32,403 bases of DNA from Veillonella sp. VA137 (GCF_003992015.1 NZ_RQVK01000018.1:1-32403); one strand, 5' to 3'; counted from the stretch's first letter, positions 23,556 through 32,305 are shown. The notes: generated by a model from the letters alone, not told the origin. Numbers and translations: made by a program.

Positions 23556-23584
23556 ACTATAGTACGTGCTAACACGTATGTCAA
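23556..23584 (-). promoter_or_regulatory. hicAB promoter with embedded palindromic operator
   Basis: TTGACA (23584-23579), a 17-nt spacer and TATAGT (23561-23556) on the minus strand. The spacer is almost filled by the near-perfect palindrome TACGTGCTAACACGTA (23563-23578), a likely HicB site. Confidence 0.7.
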
Positions 23585-23597
23585 CTATAGATTTACA

Positions 23598-23631
23598 TTG
23601 ACACGCCTACTTTCATGGATTAGAATGAAAG
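23598..23631 (+). promoter_or_regulatory. Promoter of the plus-strand acidic protein gene
   Basis: TTGACA (23598-23603), a 17-nt spacer and TAGAAT (23621-23626). CTTTCAT (23610-23616) and ATGAAAG (23625-23631) form an inverted repeat over the -10, suggesting an operator. It is divergent to the hicAB promoter, with the -35 elements about 13 bp apart. Confidence 0.7.
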
Positions 23632-23663
23632 TAATCTATTCACTATTTTATAAGGAGGTTATC

Positions 23664-24023
23664 ATGGACACTGACACGGTTCAGCAAGAGTTTGAAGATA
23701 TTGGTTTTGAAATTGTAGAAGTTGACGAACGGGATGTTCTATTGTACGAACTATCTGATGGTAGCGAGGAAGAAGATGGTCAATACGCCATTGTTTCCGA
23801 TGAGGATGGCCGCATTCCTGTTTCAATGGATACGCCTGTAATTGTTTCTGTGTATGATGATAATGATACATTTCAATGGAGCGTAACACTTTCGAACGGC
23901 GAAGAGTTGAAAGACTTGTTCCTACGTGTGGAAAGTGCAGAAGAATTGCTAGATACGTTGCAAGATATTCGCCATGAAAATATCGAGCGTTACGATTCCG
24001 AAATGGACTCCTATAGCAAGTAA
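23664..24023 (+). CDS. Acidic protein of unknown function
   Basis: A 119-residue soluble protein, very rich in Asp and Glu (VDERDVLLYELSDGSEEEDG, YAIVSDEDGRIPV), with no signal peptide or membrane segment. The ATG at 23664 follows AAGGAGG at ideal spacing; the reading frame is open further upstream, but that part overlaps the promoter and is not translated in my view. It alternates hydrophobic strands and acidic turns and ends in a helical stretch (SAEELLDTLQDIRHENIERY). It loosely recalls the DUF1292 kind of small acidic Firmicute protein, without a convincing match. It is the only plus-strand gene in the window and stands alone with promoter and terminator. Confidence 0.8.
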   Translation: MDTDTVQQEFEDIGFEIVEVDERDVLLYELSDGSEEEDGQYAIVSDEDGRIPVSMDTPVIVSVYDDNDTFQWSVTLSNGEELKDLFLRVESAEELLDTLQDIRHENIERYDSEMDSYSK

Positions 24024-24029
24024 TACAGC

Positions 24030-24076
24030 AAAAGGCTGTCGCAGCATGTAATATACATGTTGTGACAGCCTTTTTT
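24030..24076 (+). terminator. Strong terminator between convergent genes
   Basis: AAAGGCTGTC...GACAGCCTTT with an inner CATGT/ACATG continuation and TTTTTT after it. It may also work for the converging glucosyltransferase gene, although the minus-strand T-run is short. Confidence 0.88.
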
Positions 24077-24147
24077 ATTTGCCTGATAACAATAGCACTT
24101 ATTTGACTAGTTTGTAATCATAGTCTGCTATTCCAATTTAAATATAT

Positions 24148-25263
24148 TCAGTGATTCTCTATTTTGTGTGCAATCATCTCTTCACAAGCGTCTACGATTT
24201 CTGCTGCTCCATCAACTTTCCAAGCCTTAGCCGCTTCATGCATGGCCTGTAACCGTTCTTGGTTTTGTAACAAAGCACCTACTACATCATCCAAATTTTC
24301 AATATGTCGTGCCCACTTGCCACAGCCCTTTTGTTCCAACAATTCTGCATTAGCCTCTTCTTGTCCAGGGATCGCATTAAAGAATACCATTGGCACCCCG
24401 ATGGTGACCCCTTCCATGCAAGTCAATGCCCCTGGCTTTGTTACAAGCAAGGTCGCTTTCCGCATCAGTTGCGGAATCTCATTGGTATAGCCATAAATGG
24501 AAATCGGTGTGCGTAAGGAATCTTTCATGTGGTGTAACGAGTTATACAATCCATCGTTCAAGCCAGCCACTACATGGATTTCATCGATGCCCGGTACATG
24601 GTCTAACCGCTGTAACGCTTCTTCTACACAGCCTAAGCCAAGGCCACCACCCATGAGCAACACACGTTTGCATTGATCACTACCATAGGGTTCCTCTAAA
24701 GGTGTAAAGAAATGACGCATAATAGGAATGCCTGTCACATGGATTTTCTCCAAGGGCACCCCCATATTTAGCACTTCGTATACCATAGATGGCGTTGCCA
24801 CATGGTATGCATCGATTTCATCATAGCGCCAAAATTGATGGGCTGCAAAGTCAGTCATGACCGCTGCAATAGGAATGTCGATTTTTCGATGCCGTTTCAA
24901 TACACTGGCTGCACCACAAGGAAATGGATGAGTACATACAATTAAATCAGGTTGCTCCTTTTCAATGAGCTTTTCCATCCGATTCTTCAACATCCAAGAC
25001 ACTACAGTTTGGGCTACGCTTCCCTTCCATTCCCCACCAGACCACCGATACACAATGTCATAGAGGAACGGAAAAAAGTCGAGCATCTTGAAATACGTTT
25101 CTTTCAATAAATTATCAAAGGAAAACGTATCTGTTCCGAGGAAGTCCACATGGTGAACTACGGCACTTGGATCCTTCTGTTGCCAATATTCTTGTATGGC
25201 TAGCGCTGCTTGCGTGTGACCGGTACCAATTGAAGCAGATACGATTAAAATACGTTGTCCCAT
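24148..25263 (-). CDS. MGDG synthase/UgtP-type diacylglycerol glycosyltransferase
   Basis: A 371-residue GT28-type enzyme expected to move glucose or galactose from a UDP-sugar to diacylglycerol at the inner face of the membrane. The N-terminal MGDG-synthase domain starts ILIVSASIGTGHTQAALAI, with the GxGH loop. The C-terminal donor domain has VLLMGGGLGLGCVEEAL and VTKPGALTCMEGVTIGVPMV followed by PGQEEANA, typical of MurG-like donors. The length matches the family. AAGGAGG precedes the ATG. It could supply a glycolipid anchor, but no partner gene is adjacent. The sugar and number of additions cannot be read from sequence. Confidence 0.85.
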   Translation of the reverse strand: MGQRILIVSASIGTGHTQAALAIQEYWQQKDPSAVVHHVDFLGTDTFSFDNLLKETYFKMLDFFPFLYDIVYRWSGGEWKGSVAQTVVSWMLKNRMEKLIEKEQPDLIVCTHPFPCGAASVLKRHRKIDIPIAAVMTDFAAHQFWRYDEIDAYHVATPSMVYEVLNMGVPLEKIHVTGIPIMRHFFTPLEEPYGSDQCKRVLLMGGGLGLGCVEEALQRLDHVPGIDEIHVVAGLNDGLYNSLHHMKDSLRTPISIYGYTNEIPQLMRKATLLVTKPGALTCMEGVTIGVPMVFFNAIPGQEEANAELLEQKGCGKWARHIENLDDVVGALLQNQERLQAMHEAAKAWKVDGAAEIVDACEEMIAHKIENH

Positions 25264-25341
25264 GTGTCCTCCTTTCCTTAGATATATCTTAGCTCTTGTG
25301 TCACATCTCTACGAGTCTTACTGAGATACTACATTATGTCT

Positions 25342-25369
25342 ATTCTATCATAAATTAAAAGAGATACAA
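25342..25369 (-). promoter_or_regulatory. Promoter of the glycosyltransferase gene
   Basis: TTGTAT (25369-25364), a 16-nt spacer and TAGAAT (25347-25342) on the minus strand, overlapping the tail of the HU terminator. Confidence 0.5.
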
Positions 25370-25415
25370 AACAACGCCACCATTCCAAACCATATAGGCC
25401 CAGAATTGTGGCGTT
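25366..25415 (-). terminator. Terminator of the mfd-hup operon
   Basis: Minus strand AACGCCAC (25415-25408) pairs with GTGGCGTT (25380-25373); the stem continues through ATTC/GAAT after a mismatch, and GTTTTGT follows. Confidence 0.75.
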
Positions 25416-25441
25416 ATTACATCTCTTAGGAATGACCTGAA

Positions 25442-25741
25442 TTATTTTTTGCGAACTGGCGCAGCTGGTCCATTAACAAGATCTTTTAATTGTTTACCTG
25501 CTTTGAAAGCTGGGGATTTGGACGCTGGAATTGTCATTTCTTCTTTTGTACGAGGGTTGCGACCAGTACGTTCAGCACGAGTACGAACTTCGAAAGTACC
25601 GAAACCGATAACTTGTACTTTTTCTTCTTTTGCTAATGCTTCGCCGATTGTGTCGAATAAAGCTTTTACTGCTTTTTCAGCATCTTTTTTTGTCAACTCA
25701 GCTTTTGCTGCAACGCTTGCAATTAATTCAGTTTTGTTCAT
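25442..25741 (-). CDS. hup: HU-family DNA-binding protein
   Basis: A 99-residue nucleoid protein that bends DNA as a dimer. It starts [20 protein letters not shown], has the core [20 protein letters not shown] with the conserved beta-arm ([20 protein letters not shown]), and ends in a short Pro/Lys tail (GPAAPVRKK) beyond the usual 90 residues. The start at 25741 has GGGAGG at good spacing; the longer frame to 25783 overlaps mazG and is not needed. It follows mazG after 34 nt, as HU-like genes do near mfd in other Firmicutes. Confidence 0.95.
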   Translation of the reverse strand: MNKTELIASVAAKAELTKKDAEKAVKALFDTIGEALAKEEKVQVIGFGTFEVRTRAERTGRNPRTKEEMTIPASKSPAFKAGKQLKDLVNGPAAPVRKK

Positions 25742-25775
25742 GATTGAACCTCCCTTAAAAATAGTATCCTCTAAC

Positions 25776-26579
25776 TTAATCATTCGAGTTAAGTTTCACC
25801 TTCGCCGCATCCCAAAATTCATCTAGCTCTTTGAGAGTATAATCCTCCCATTTTTTTCCACTTCGTTGAACCTCTTGTTCTACGTATGAAAAACGCCGTA
25901 TAAACTTTGTATTCGTGCGGTGTAGTGCATTTTCTCCGACTATTTTATACCATTTAAACAGATTTAGCAAGGAAAAAAGTACATCTCCCCCCTCTTCTTC
26001 TGCTTTTTCTATATCTTTTTTGAATATTTCTTGTTTAAATTCATCTATTTCTTCATAAAACTTCGCCCATACCCCTTCTTCCGTAGGCCAATCAAAGCCT
26101 ACTTTACTTGCTTTTTCTTGCAATTTTTGAGCTCGTAACAGTGCCGGTAGGCCTGGAGAAATTCCATCCAAAATAGATGTGCGTTCATGACCTTTTTCTT
26201 TTGCCTTTAATTCTTCCCAAGTGGCTAATGTGTCACCTATAGTTTCTCGGTCTGCTGTTTGAAATACATGAGGATGACGCCGTATCATTTTTGCCGTAAT
26301 GTCATTGACCACATCTTGCATGGTAAAATATCCATTTTCTTCCGCCACACGTGCGTGGAACACAATTTGTAACAACAAATCGCCTAACTCTTCACGCAAA
26401 TGGTCCACATTTTGTTCATCGATAGCTTCTAATGTTTCATACACTTCTTCTAATAAATATCTGCGTAAGGAACTATGGGTTTGTAATTTATCCCAGGAAC
26501 ACCCCTTAGGTCCACGTAATTCGGCTAATACATCCACCAAGGGATCCAATGTAAAGGAACTCATCTCTTTTTGACTCAT
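25776..26579 (-). CDS. mazG: MazG-type nucleoside triphosphate pyrophosphohydrolase
   Basis: A 267-residue two-domain MazG. It hydrolyses (d)NTPs to monophosphates and pyrophosphate and is thought to clean aberrant nucleotides. The N-terminal domain has [20 protein letters not shown] and the metal-binding [11 protein letters not shown] and [15 protein letters not shown]. The second domain keeps the [16 protein letters not shown] helix. Unlike Bacillus YabN there is no fused tetrapyrrole methylase domain. Its ATG overlaps the stop of the flippase gene (ATGA) and follows AAGGAGGAG, so it is translationally coupled. Confidence 0.93.
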   Translation of the reverse strand: MSQKEMSSFTLDPLVDVLAELRGPKGCSWDKLQTHSSLRRYLLEEVYETLEAIDEQNVDHLREELGDLLLQIVFHARVAEENGYFTMQDVVNDITAKMIRRHPHVFQTADRETIGDTLATWEELKAKEKGHERTSILDGISPGLPALLRAQKLQEKASKVGFDWPTEEGVWAKFYEEIDEFKQEIFKKDIEKAEEEGGDVLFSLLNLFKWYKIVGENALHRTNTKFIRRFSYVEQEVQRSGKKWEDYTLKELDEFWDAAKVKLNSND

Positions 26580-28120
26580 TTAGCTCCTCCTTTCTTCATA
26601 GCTTGTTTTGCTAAGCTTTTAAATTCTTTCAAGTCCATCGTCTTCGTAATACTTAAGGCCACCACATAAAACACAATCCCTAGAACGATGGATAGTACCA
26701 CACTCATCGTATTCGATAGGATAGTGCTTATAAAATTATAAACCATCACCGTACCTCCCCCCATAGCTAAGGAGGAGAATAGTATTTTCCCAATTTCTAT
26801 GAAAGATACTTGGAACGATGTACTGCGATACAGTATATACAAGTTCGCTATCGCAGCCATGCCAAAATCTACATTCGTAGCCCACGCAGCCCCTTCGATG
26901 CCCCATTGAGGAGTTAGATAGAGGTTTAACAAGACTTTCAAGATAGCTCCTAATAGTAATGTGAACATAGGGATTGCCGTCCGTCCTAAGCCCTGTAAGG
27001 CCCCTGTGGTGACCTGTTGTACCCCTAGTAGCCAAATACTAGCACTAAGAACCGCAATGGCACCACCTGCATGAGGCGTATCAAACATCATCTGAGAAAT
27101 AGGTGTGGCTAACACGCATAATCCCACAAAGGCAGGAATAGTCACAATATTTGTCATCCGTAGTGCCGTTCCCATACGATGATGGATTTCTTGCTGATCT
27201 CGTTCACTATGTAACCGAGAAATAGCAGGCACTAAACTAGTGGCCAGAGACATGGTCACGATGACAGGTAAACTAATCAGAGAAGTCGCCATCCCTGTCA
27301 AATATCCAAAGGCTGTAGTCGCATCTTCTTTACCATATCCCGACAGCATCAGCTGTTGTGGTACCAACCACAAGTCAATAGCTCCTATGAGAGGAATCAT
27401 AATATTTGCCAACGCCACAGGAACAGCCAACACAATTAATTCTTTTATAATCGATTTCGGTGATTCTAATGGATAGTTTTGACCTTTTAATTTAGGGTCT
27501 CGTCCATAATAATAGAGCAACACCACGAATCCTAAGCCTACACCAATGACAGAAGATAAGGCTGCCCGACTAGATGCCAATTCAATGCCCTGTGGCAAGA
27601 AATACATAGCTGCCCCCACCATGACCAGTACACGTCCTAACTGCTCGCACACCTGGGATATACCGGTAGGTAACATATTTTGAAATCCCTGAAAGTAGCC
27701 ACGAAAGCACGCCAGCAAGGATACAATACCAATGGCAGGTGCTACTGCTAATAAAGCTCCTTCTGCTCTGTTATCTGTAATTAACCCTACATCGATGACA
27801 TAGGGTATGGCAAAGTAAAATCCTATACTCAGCAATACCCCCATAAGCCCCATGGTGGTCAATGCGACCTTGAAGATATGCCGTGCCCCTCGATAGTCCT
27901 CTTGGCCTACTTTGCGAGCAATCATAATAGAAATTGCTACTGGTAACCCTGCTGCGCCAATACTAATGATGAGTTGGTACAGAGAATAGGCCATTTGGTA
28001 GAGCCCTACCCCTTCACCTCCCAAAATGCGGGCTACGATGACCTTACTGATAGCGCCTATGACTTTCACCAGTAGTCCTGCTACGGTTAGAATCATAGCT
28101 CCTTTCATAAATCCTGTCAT
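26576..28120 (-). CDS. SpoVB/MurJ-type lipid flippase (MOP superfamily)
   Basis: A 514-residue polytopic membrane protein with about 14 hydrophobic segments. The N-terminus GAMILTVAGLLVKVIGAISK followed by RILGGEGVGLYQMAY is typical of the SpoVB/YabM branch of polysaccharide-type flippases, which probably move lipid II or other undecaprenyl-linked precursors. The ATG at 28120 has AAAGGAGGGC just before it, within the last mfd codons; the longer frame to 28156 has no such site. Its position between mfd and mazG matches yabM in Bacillus. The organism need not sporulate; the family is common in non-sporulating Firmicutes. Confidence 0.88.
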   Translation of the reverse strand: MTGFMKGAMILTVAGLLVKVIGAISKVIVARILGGEGVGLYQMAYSLYQLIISIGAAGLPVAISIMIARKVGQEDYRGARHIFKVALTTMGLMGVLLSIGFYFAIPYVIDVGLITDNRAEGALLAVAPAIGIVSLLACFRGYFQGFQNMLPTGISQVCEQLGRVLVMVGAAMYFLPQGIELASSRAALSSVIGVGLGFVVLLYYYGRDPKLKGQNYPLESPKSIIKELIVLAVPVALANIMIPLIGAIDLWLVPQQLMLSGYGKEDATTAFGYLTGMATSLISLPVIVTMSLATSLVPAISRLHSERDQQEIHHRMGTALRMTNIVTIPAFVGLCVLATPISQMMFDTPHAGGAIAVLSASIWLLGVQQVTTGALQGLGRTAIPMFTLLLGAILKVLLNLYLTPQWGIEGAAWATNVDFGMAAIANLYILYRSTSFQVSFIEIGKILFSSLAMGGGTVMVYNFISTILSNTMSVVLSIVLGIVFYVVALSITKTMDLKEFKSLAKQAMKKGGAK

Positions 28121-28121
28121 A

Positions 28122-31100
28122 CTAGCCCTCCTTTGGAAGTTTCCGTTCAAACTCACTCATTACCTGTTCTACCTGTCGGATCACATCACCAGTTTGTAAT
28201 GTGTATGCCCATACTGTTGGATTCGACCCACGATGTTTCATATGTTTCCATATATCTTCACTGATGGCGCCCATATCCCAGTCTTCCATTTTTGATTCAT
28301 CTTGCCAAGTGAATAGAATGTTCCCATCTTTACGAATGACACTCTTCATACCTAACGCACGAGCACGTTCTTTGATACCTGCTAACTTGATGAGGCGTTC
28401 CACTGGTTTCGTCGGAGATCCAAAACGGTCAATCAATTCATCCACAAAATCATCTAAACCAGCTTTTGTATCGATTTGCAATAGACGTTGGTACACAGAA
28501 ATTTTGCGAGCCTCATCATGAATATAGGCACTGTCAATGAAAGCATCGATGCCCACATCCACCACTGGCGCTGGCAATGGCCGCTCTGGCATGTCTTTTT
28601 TCTGTGCTTTCGCGATAGCTTCTTCTAACATCGCCGCATACATAGCAAAGCCGACTGCTGCAATATTACCATGCTGTTGAGCTCCTAATAAATTGCCGGC
28701 TCCTCGAATTTCCATATCTCGCATAGCTAACTTAAATCCTGCGCCCAATTCGGTAAACTCTTGGATGGCTTTCAACCGCTTTTCAGCACTTTCATTCAGA
28801 ACCTTATCTGGACGATACATGAAATATGCATAGGCCCGCTGGCTGGACCGTCCTACTCGTCCTCGCATTTGATACAACTGTGAAAGTCCCAAATGGTCTG
28901 CATCGTAGATAATAATGGTATTGGCATTCGGAATATCTAAGCCTGTTTCGATAATGCTCGTACATAAAAGCACATCATATTGCCCTTCTGTAAAGTCCTG
29001 CATCACATGTTCCATCATAGCCCCTGCCATTTGACCATGTGCCACCGCAATACGTAAGTCCGGCATAGCACGTTGCAACTGCTCTTCCATATGCGTAATA
29101 GACTGTACCTTGTTATACACAAAGTATACTTGTCCACCTCGTTGCAGCTCACGACGAATAGCCTCCGTTACTACTTGCATGTCGAACTCGACCACATAGG
29201 TTTGTACTGGCAACCGCTCCATTGGCGGTGTATGGATAACACTCATTTCCCGAACCCCTACCAAGGACATATGCAAAGTCCGTGGAATCGGTGTGGCACT
29301 GAGGGTTAAAATATCAATATTCGTAGCCCATTGTTTCCATTTTTCTTTTTGTGCTACCCCGAATCGCTGTTCTTCATCCACCACTAATAGGCCTAGCTTT
29401 TTGAACTGTATTTGCTTACTCAATAGGGCATGGGTGCCGATTAAGATATCTACCTGCCCATCTTGTACGGCCTTGATAATATCCTTCTTCTCTTTGGCAG
29501 AACGGAATCGATTTAACACTTCTACGCGAACTCCAAACTGTGAAAATCGATACATGAATGTTTTAAAATGTTGCTCTGATAATACTGTAGTTGGTACTAG
29601 CATAGCCACTTGCTTTCCACTCATGACAGCTTTGAACATAGCTCGCATAGCTACTTCTGTTTTACCAAATCCTACGTCACCGCATAACAATCTATCCATT
29701 GGACGTGGAGATTCCATTGATTCTTTAATTTCTTGAATAGCCTGCAATTGGTCATCTGTTTCTTCATAAGGGAACTGGTCTTCAAACTCACGTTGCCATG
29801 GTTGGTCTGGTAAAAATGCATAGCCCTCAATAAGTTCTCGTTTTGCATAAAGTTCCACCAATGTATCTGCTAAATCATCAATGGATTTTTGAGCTTTCGT
29901 CTTTGTTTTAATCCATTCTTTACCGCCCATTTTATGTAATTTAGGGGTAACCCCTTCATTACCAATGTATTTTTGCAGTTGGTCCAAATGATCAGCAGGC
30001 AAGAAGAGTCGATCTGTACCCGCATAATCGATTTCAATATAGTCCCGATGAATGCCTTCCGTCTCAATCGTCTTTAGCCCTCGATATTTACCAATACCGT
30101 GTATGCTATGTACTACATAATCACCTACACTGATATCCGTAAAATATTTAATTTCCTGCCCTTTTTCCACTTTCTTCCGAATCTTTTTCTTCTGAAAGCC
30201 GAATATATTTCCTTCTGTGATAACAGTCAGGTTGGAATGAGGTAACTCAAATCCCTCTGAAAGAATACCGTCCACAATAAGTACAGCCGGTGCTGTCCAT
30301 TCCCATCGCTCACGATGCACATAGGAAATCTTATTCTCTAATAAGGCATTTTCTATGGCTTCACGGCGTTGCTGATTGTGCAATACCAACACAATTTGTC
30401 GTTCTAAAGAGGCATTAAACTTAATATCATCCATGAGCATAGGAATCTGCCGTTCATAAGAGGCGATGGATTTCCCCATCATACCGATAGTGTGCACCTT
30501 CCCCCATCCAGCAGAACGTTGCATCATACTGAATAAAATAGTTGTATGCGCCTTAGACGATGCTTTCCAATCTTTCCACAGCATATATAACTCTTCATTC
30601 ATCGAATCTTCTTTATGCACTTTTCCTAAAGCTTCTTCTAAACGTTTTGGCTCATCTAAAATTAGTAAACTTTCATCTAAATAGGAAAGGATAGAATAGG
30701 TCTCCTCATCACTATCTGCATGGATAGGCAAGATCATACATTCCTCAGTTTCCCCCATAGACCGCTGTGTATCCACATTGAATTGGCGCATCGTGTCGAT
30801 AGTATCCCCGAAAAACTCTAGACGATAAGGGAATTCACTTTGGATAGGGAATATATCTACAATATCTCCACGCACGCTAAAATGACCACGATATTCCACC
30901 TGGTCCACTCGTTCATATCCAATTTGTACTAATTGTTCCAATAGATGTTGTTGATCGATATCTTGTTCTACCTCTAGAGATATCATACGTTCTAAGACAG
31001 TAGAAGGTGCGCCTACAAACTGACTTGCCTCTTCCACAGTAGCCACTACAATCACTGCTTTACCTAACGCTAAGTTTCCTAAGGCTTCCATCCGTTTAGC

Positions 31101-31403
31101 CTGTGTATCTAAACTCTTTGCCGTCCACTGTGAAAGTACTCGATCCACTATGGGATACGATAATACCTTAACCTCAGGTAACAAACACTGTATATCTCGC
31201 TCCCACATGTCCTTATGTGCTTTATCATGGGTCACAATTAAAGTCGGTCGCTGTGTATTTTGTAGCATAGCTTGGCTATATATAAACGATTTCTGCGAAC
31301 CGCCTAACCCATAGATTTGTGTAGCCCCTTTTTTATAAAAGGCATCTATGGTATCTTTCATTGTTCCCGCTATATCTAACAAAGGTTTATATGTCATCGA
31401 CAT
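28122..31403 (-). CDS. mfd: Transcription-repair coupling factor Mfd
   Basis: A 1093-residue ATP-dependent translocase that removes stalled RNA polymerase and recruits UvrA. The order of domains is normal: an N-terminal UvrB-like part (YGLGGSQKSFIYSQAMLQNT; VRGDIVDIFPIQSEFPYRLE near 190), the RNA-polymerase-interacting domain (GDYVVHSIHGIGKYRGL near 430), the helicase core with Walker A LLCGDVGFGKTEVAMRAMFK near 575, DEEQRFGV near 678, TLSATPIPRTLHMSL, and the second lobe QMRGRVGRSSQRAYAYF, then a C-terminal TRCF domain. The length and all key motifs look intact. AGGAAAGGAAAT lies before the ATG. It is the first gene of a run with spoVB-like, mazG and hup. Confidence 0.97.
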   Translation of the reverse strand: MSMTYKPLLDIAGTMKDTIDAFYKKGATQIYGLGGSQKSFIYSQAMLQNTQRPTLIVTHDKAHKDMWERDIQCLLPEVKVLSYPIVDRVLSQWTAKSLDTQAKRMEALGNLALGKAVIVVATVEEASQFVGAPSTVLERMISLEVEQDIDQQHLLEQLVQIGYERVDQVEYRGHFSVRGDIVDIFPIQSEFPYRLEFFGDTIDTMRQFNVDTQRSMGETEECMILPIHADSDEETYSILSYLDESLLILDEPKRLEEALGKVHKEDSMNEELYMLWKDWKASSKAHTTILFSMMQRSAGWGKVHTIGMMGKSIASYERQIPMLMDDIKFNASLERQIVLVLHNQQRREAIENALLENKISYVHRERWEWTAPAVLIVDGILSEGFELPHSNLTVITEGNIFGFQKKKIRKKVEKGQEIKYFTDISVGDYVVHSIHGIGKYRGLKTIETEGIHRDYIEIDYAGTDRLFLPADHLDQLQKYIGNEGVTPKLHKMGGKEWIKTKTKAQKSIDDLADTLVELYAKRELIEGYAFLPDQPWQREFEDQFPYEETDDQLQAIQEIKESMESPRPMDRLLCGDVGFGKTEVAMRAMFKAVMSGKQVAMLVPTTVLSEQHFKTFMYRFSQFGVRVEVLNRFRSAKEKKDIIKAVQDGQVDILIGTHALLSKQIQFKKLGLLVVDEEQRFGVAQKEKWKQWATNIDILTLSATPIPRTLHMSLVGVREMSVIHTPPMERLPVQTYVVEFDMQVVTEAIRRELQRGGQVYFVYNKVQSITHMEEQLQRAMPDLRIAVAHGQMAGAMMEHVMQDFTEGQYDVLLCTSIIETGLDIPNANTIIIYDADHLGLSQLYQMRGRVGRSSQRAYAYFMYRPDKVLNESAEKRLKAIQEFTELGAGFKLAMRDMEIRGAGNLLGAQQHGNIAAVGFAMYAAMLEEAIAKAQKKDMPERPLPAPVVDVGIDAFIDSAYIHDEARKISVYQRLLQIDTKAGLDDFVDELIDRFGSPTKPVERLIKLAGIKERARALGMKSVIRKDGNILFTWQDESKMEDWDMGAISEDIWKHMKHRGSNPTVWAYTLQTGDVIRQVEQVMSEFERKLPKEG

Positions 31404-31524
31404 ATACCATTTCCTTTCCTATTAATTATAATACTCTAGCCCTTGCTGCATTAGTAAAGTTACTTATTTATAAAGAACAATACACAAGTTTTATCTTCTA
31501 TGAATACTATCTATTTTGAAGCAA

Positions 31525-31552
31525 TATATATACTTAAAAATAATGATTTCAA
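31525..31552 (-). promoter_or_regulatory. Possible mfd promoter
   Basis: TTGAAA (31552-31547), a 16-nt spacer and TATATA (31530-31525) on the minus strand. The region is so AT-rich that chance matches are likely. The rest of the gap between mfd and the small upstream gene shows nothing else. Confidence 0.3.
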
Positions 31553-31632
31553 AACTACTTAAAAATATAGTTGAATTGTTATATATTATTTTCATAAACT
31601 AAGAGTTATAATATTTAAGATATATCATATAT

Positions 31633-31661
31633 AAGAAAGAGGCTATAGTTATCTATAGCCC
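31633..31661 (-). terminator. Terminator of the small membrane protein gene
   Basis: Minus strand GGCTATAG (31660-31653) pairs with CTATAGCC (31648-31641), followed by TCTTTCTT. Confidence 0.75.
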
Positions 31662-31667
31662 CTATGA

Positions 31668-31850
31668 TTATTCTAAGTTTTCTTTAATCGCCGTATTTGT
31701 GGATTCTTCAATATAATGAAGGGCTGCATATATTAAATACGCACCTACTGTAAGACCGAAGAAAAAGGCTTTGAATATTTCTTTGTTCCAACGAGTTTCA
31801 CGTAAACCAGAAACCGCAGATGCTAAAAAGCTTAAATCTGTAACTTTCAT
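31668..31850 (-). CDS. Small single-span membrane protein, function unknown
   Basis: A 60-residue protein starting MKVTDLSFLASAVSGLRETR, with AAGGAGG seven bases before the ATG at 31850; the longer frame beyond has no support. One predicted membrane helix (IFKAFFFGLTVGAYLIYAAL) is followed by a short acidic tail (YIEESTNTAIKENLE). It lies alone between the tRNA terminator and its own terminator. It could be a membrane-complex subunit or a stress peptide; there is no basis to choose. Confidence 0.7.
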   Translation of the reverse strand: MKVTDLSFLASAVSGLRETRWNKEIFKAFFFGLTVGAYLIYAALHYIEESTNTAIKENLE

Positions 31851-31902
31851 AGCAACCTCCTTGTACCAACACTTGTACTTGCCATATTTACAATACATAT
31901 AC

Positions 31903-31929
31903 AAAAAAAGCGAATATAACTATTCGCTT
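31903..31929 (-). terminator. Terminator of the tRNA cluster
   Basis: Minus strand AAGCGAATA (31929-31921), GTTA loop, TATTCGCTT (31916-31908), then a run of T. Confidence 0.88.
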
Positions 31930-31940
31930 ATCTTCTAAAT

Positions 31941-32024
31941 TGGTGCGGGAGAAGGGACTTGAACCCCCACGCCAATGGCGCCAGATCCTAAGTCTGGTGC
32001 GTCTGCCAATTCCGCCACTCCCGC
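31941..32024 (-). tRNA. tRNA-Leu (UAG)
   Basis: 84 nt including encoded CCA. Acceptor stem GCGGGAG/CTCCCGC, a long variable arm typical of leucine tRNA, anticodon stem CCAGA/TCTGG around CTTAGGA (anticodon TAG), and GGTTCAAGTCC in the T arm. Confidence 0.95.
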
Positions 32025-32030
32025 ATAAGA

Positions 32031-32107
32031 TGGTGACCCAGGAGGGATTCGAACCCCCGACCTTTTGATTCGTAGTCAAACACTCTATCCAGCTGAGCTA
32101 CTGAGTC
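32031..32107 (-). tRNA. tRNA-Arg (ACG)
   Basis: 77 nt including encoded CCA. Acceptor GACTCAG/CTGGGTC, D arm with TAGCTCAGCTGGATAGAG, anticodon loop CTACGAA (ACG, read as ICG after deamination), T arm GGTTCGAATCC. Confidence 0.96.
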
Positions 32108-32121
32108 ATATGTAATTTAGT

Positions 32122-32197
32122 TGGCAGGGGCAGTAGGACTTGAACCCACAACCAACGGTTTTGGAGACCGCTACTCTACCAATTGAGCTATACCCCT
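32122..32197 (-). tRNA. tRNA-Trp (CCA)
   Basis: 76 nt including encoded CCA. Acceptor AGGGGTA/TGCCCCT, anticodon loop CTCCAAA (anticodon CCA), T arm GGTTCAAGTCC. Confidence 0.95.
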
Positions 32198-32214
32198 ATC
32201 TTTACGACTTTATT

Positions 32215-32243
32215 AGTATAACGTAAAGTTGATACTTTGTCAA
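32215..32243 (-). promoter_or_regulatory. Promoter of the tRNA cluster
   Basis: A perfect TTGACA (32243-32238), a 17-nt spacer and TATACT (32220-32215) on the minus strand, about 18 nt before the tRNA-Trp. Confidence 0.8.
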
Positions 32244-32276
32244 GTGATTCTTGTAGCAGAACCAAGGTATTTAGCT

Positions 32277-32296
32277 GGGCTAGCATTTGCTAGCCC
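32277..32296 (-). terminator. Hairpin after the 5S rRNA
   Basis: GGGCTAGC and GCTAGCCC form a perfect 8-bp stem around a 4-nt loop just past the 5S 3' end. There is no T-run, so it may be a processing or weak termination signal. Confidence 0.5.
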
Positions 32297-32305
32297 CCGC
32301 TAATC

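Noticed and set aside
23517-23663. Longer start for the plus-strand acidic protein
   Set aside because: The extra 49 codons span its own promoter and the hicAB promoter, while a strong AAGGAGG directly precedes the ATG at 23664.
31888-32079. Minus-strand frame of 63 codons over the tRNA genes
   Set aside because: It lies inside tRNA-Leu and tRNA-Arg and is a well-known kind of false call.
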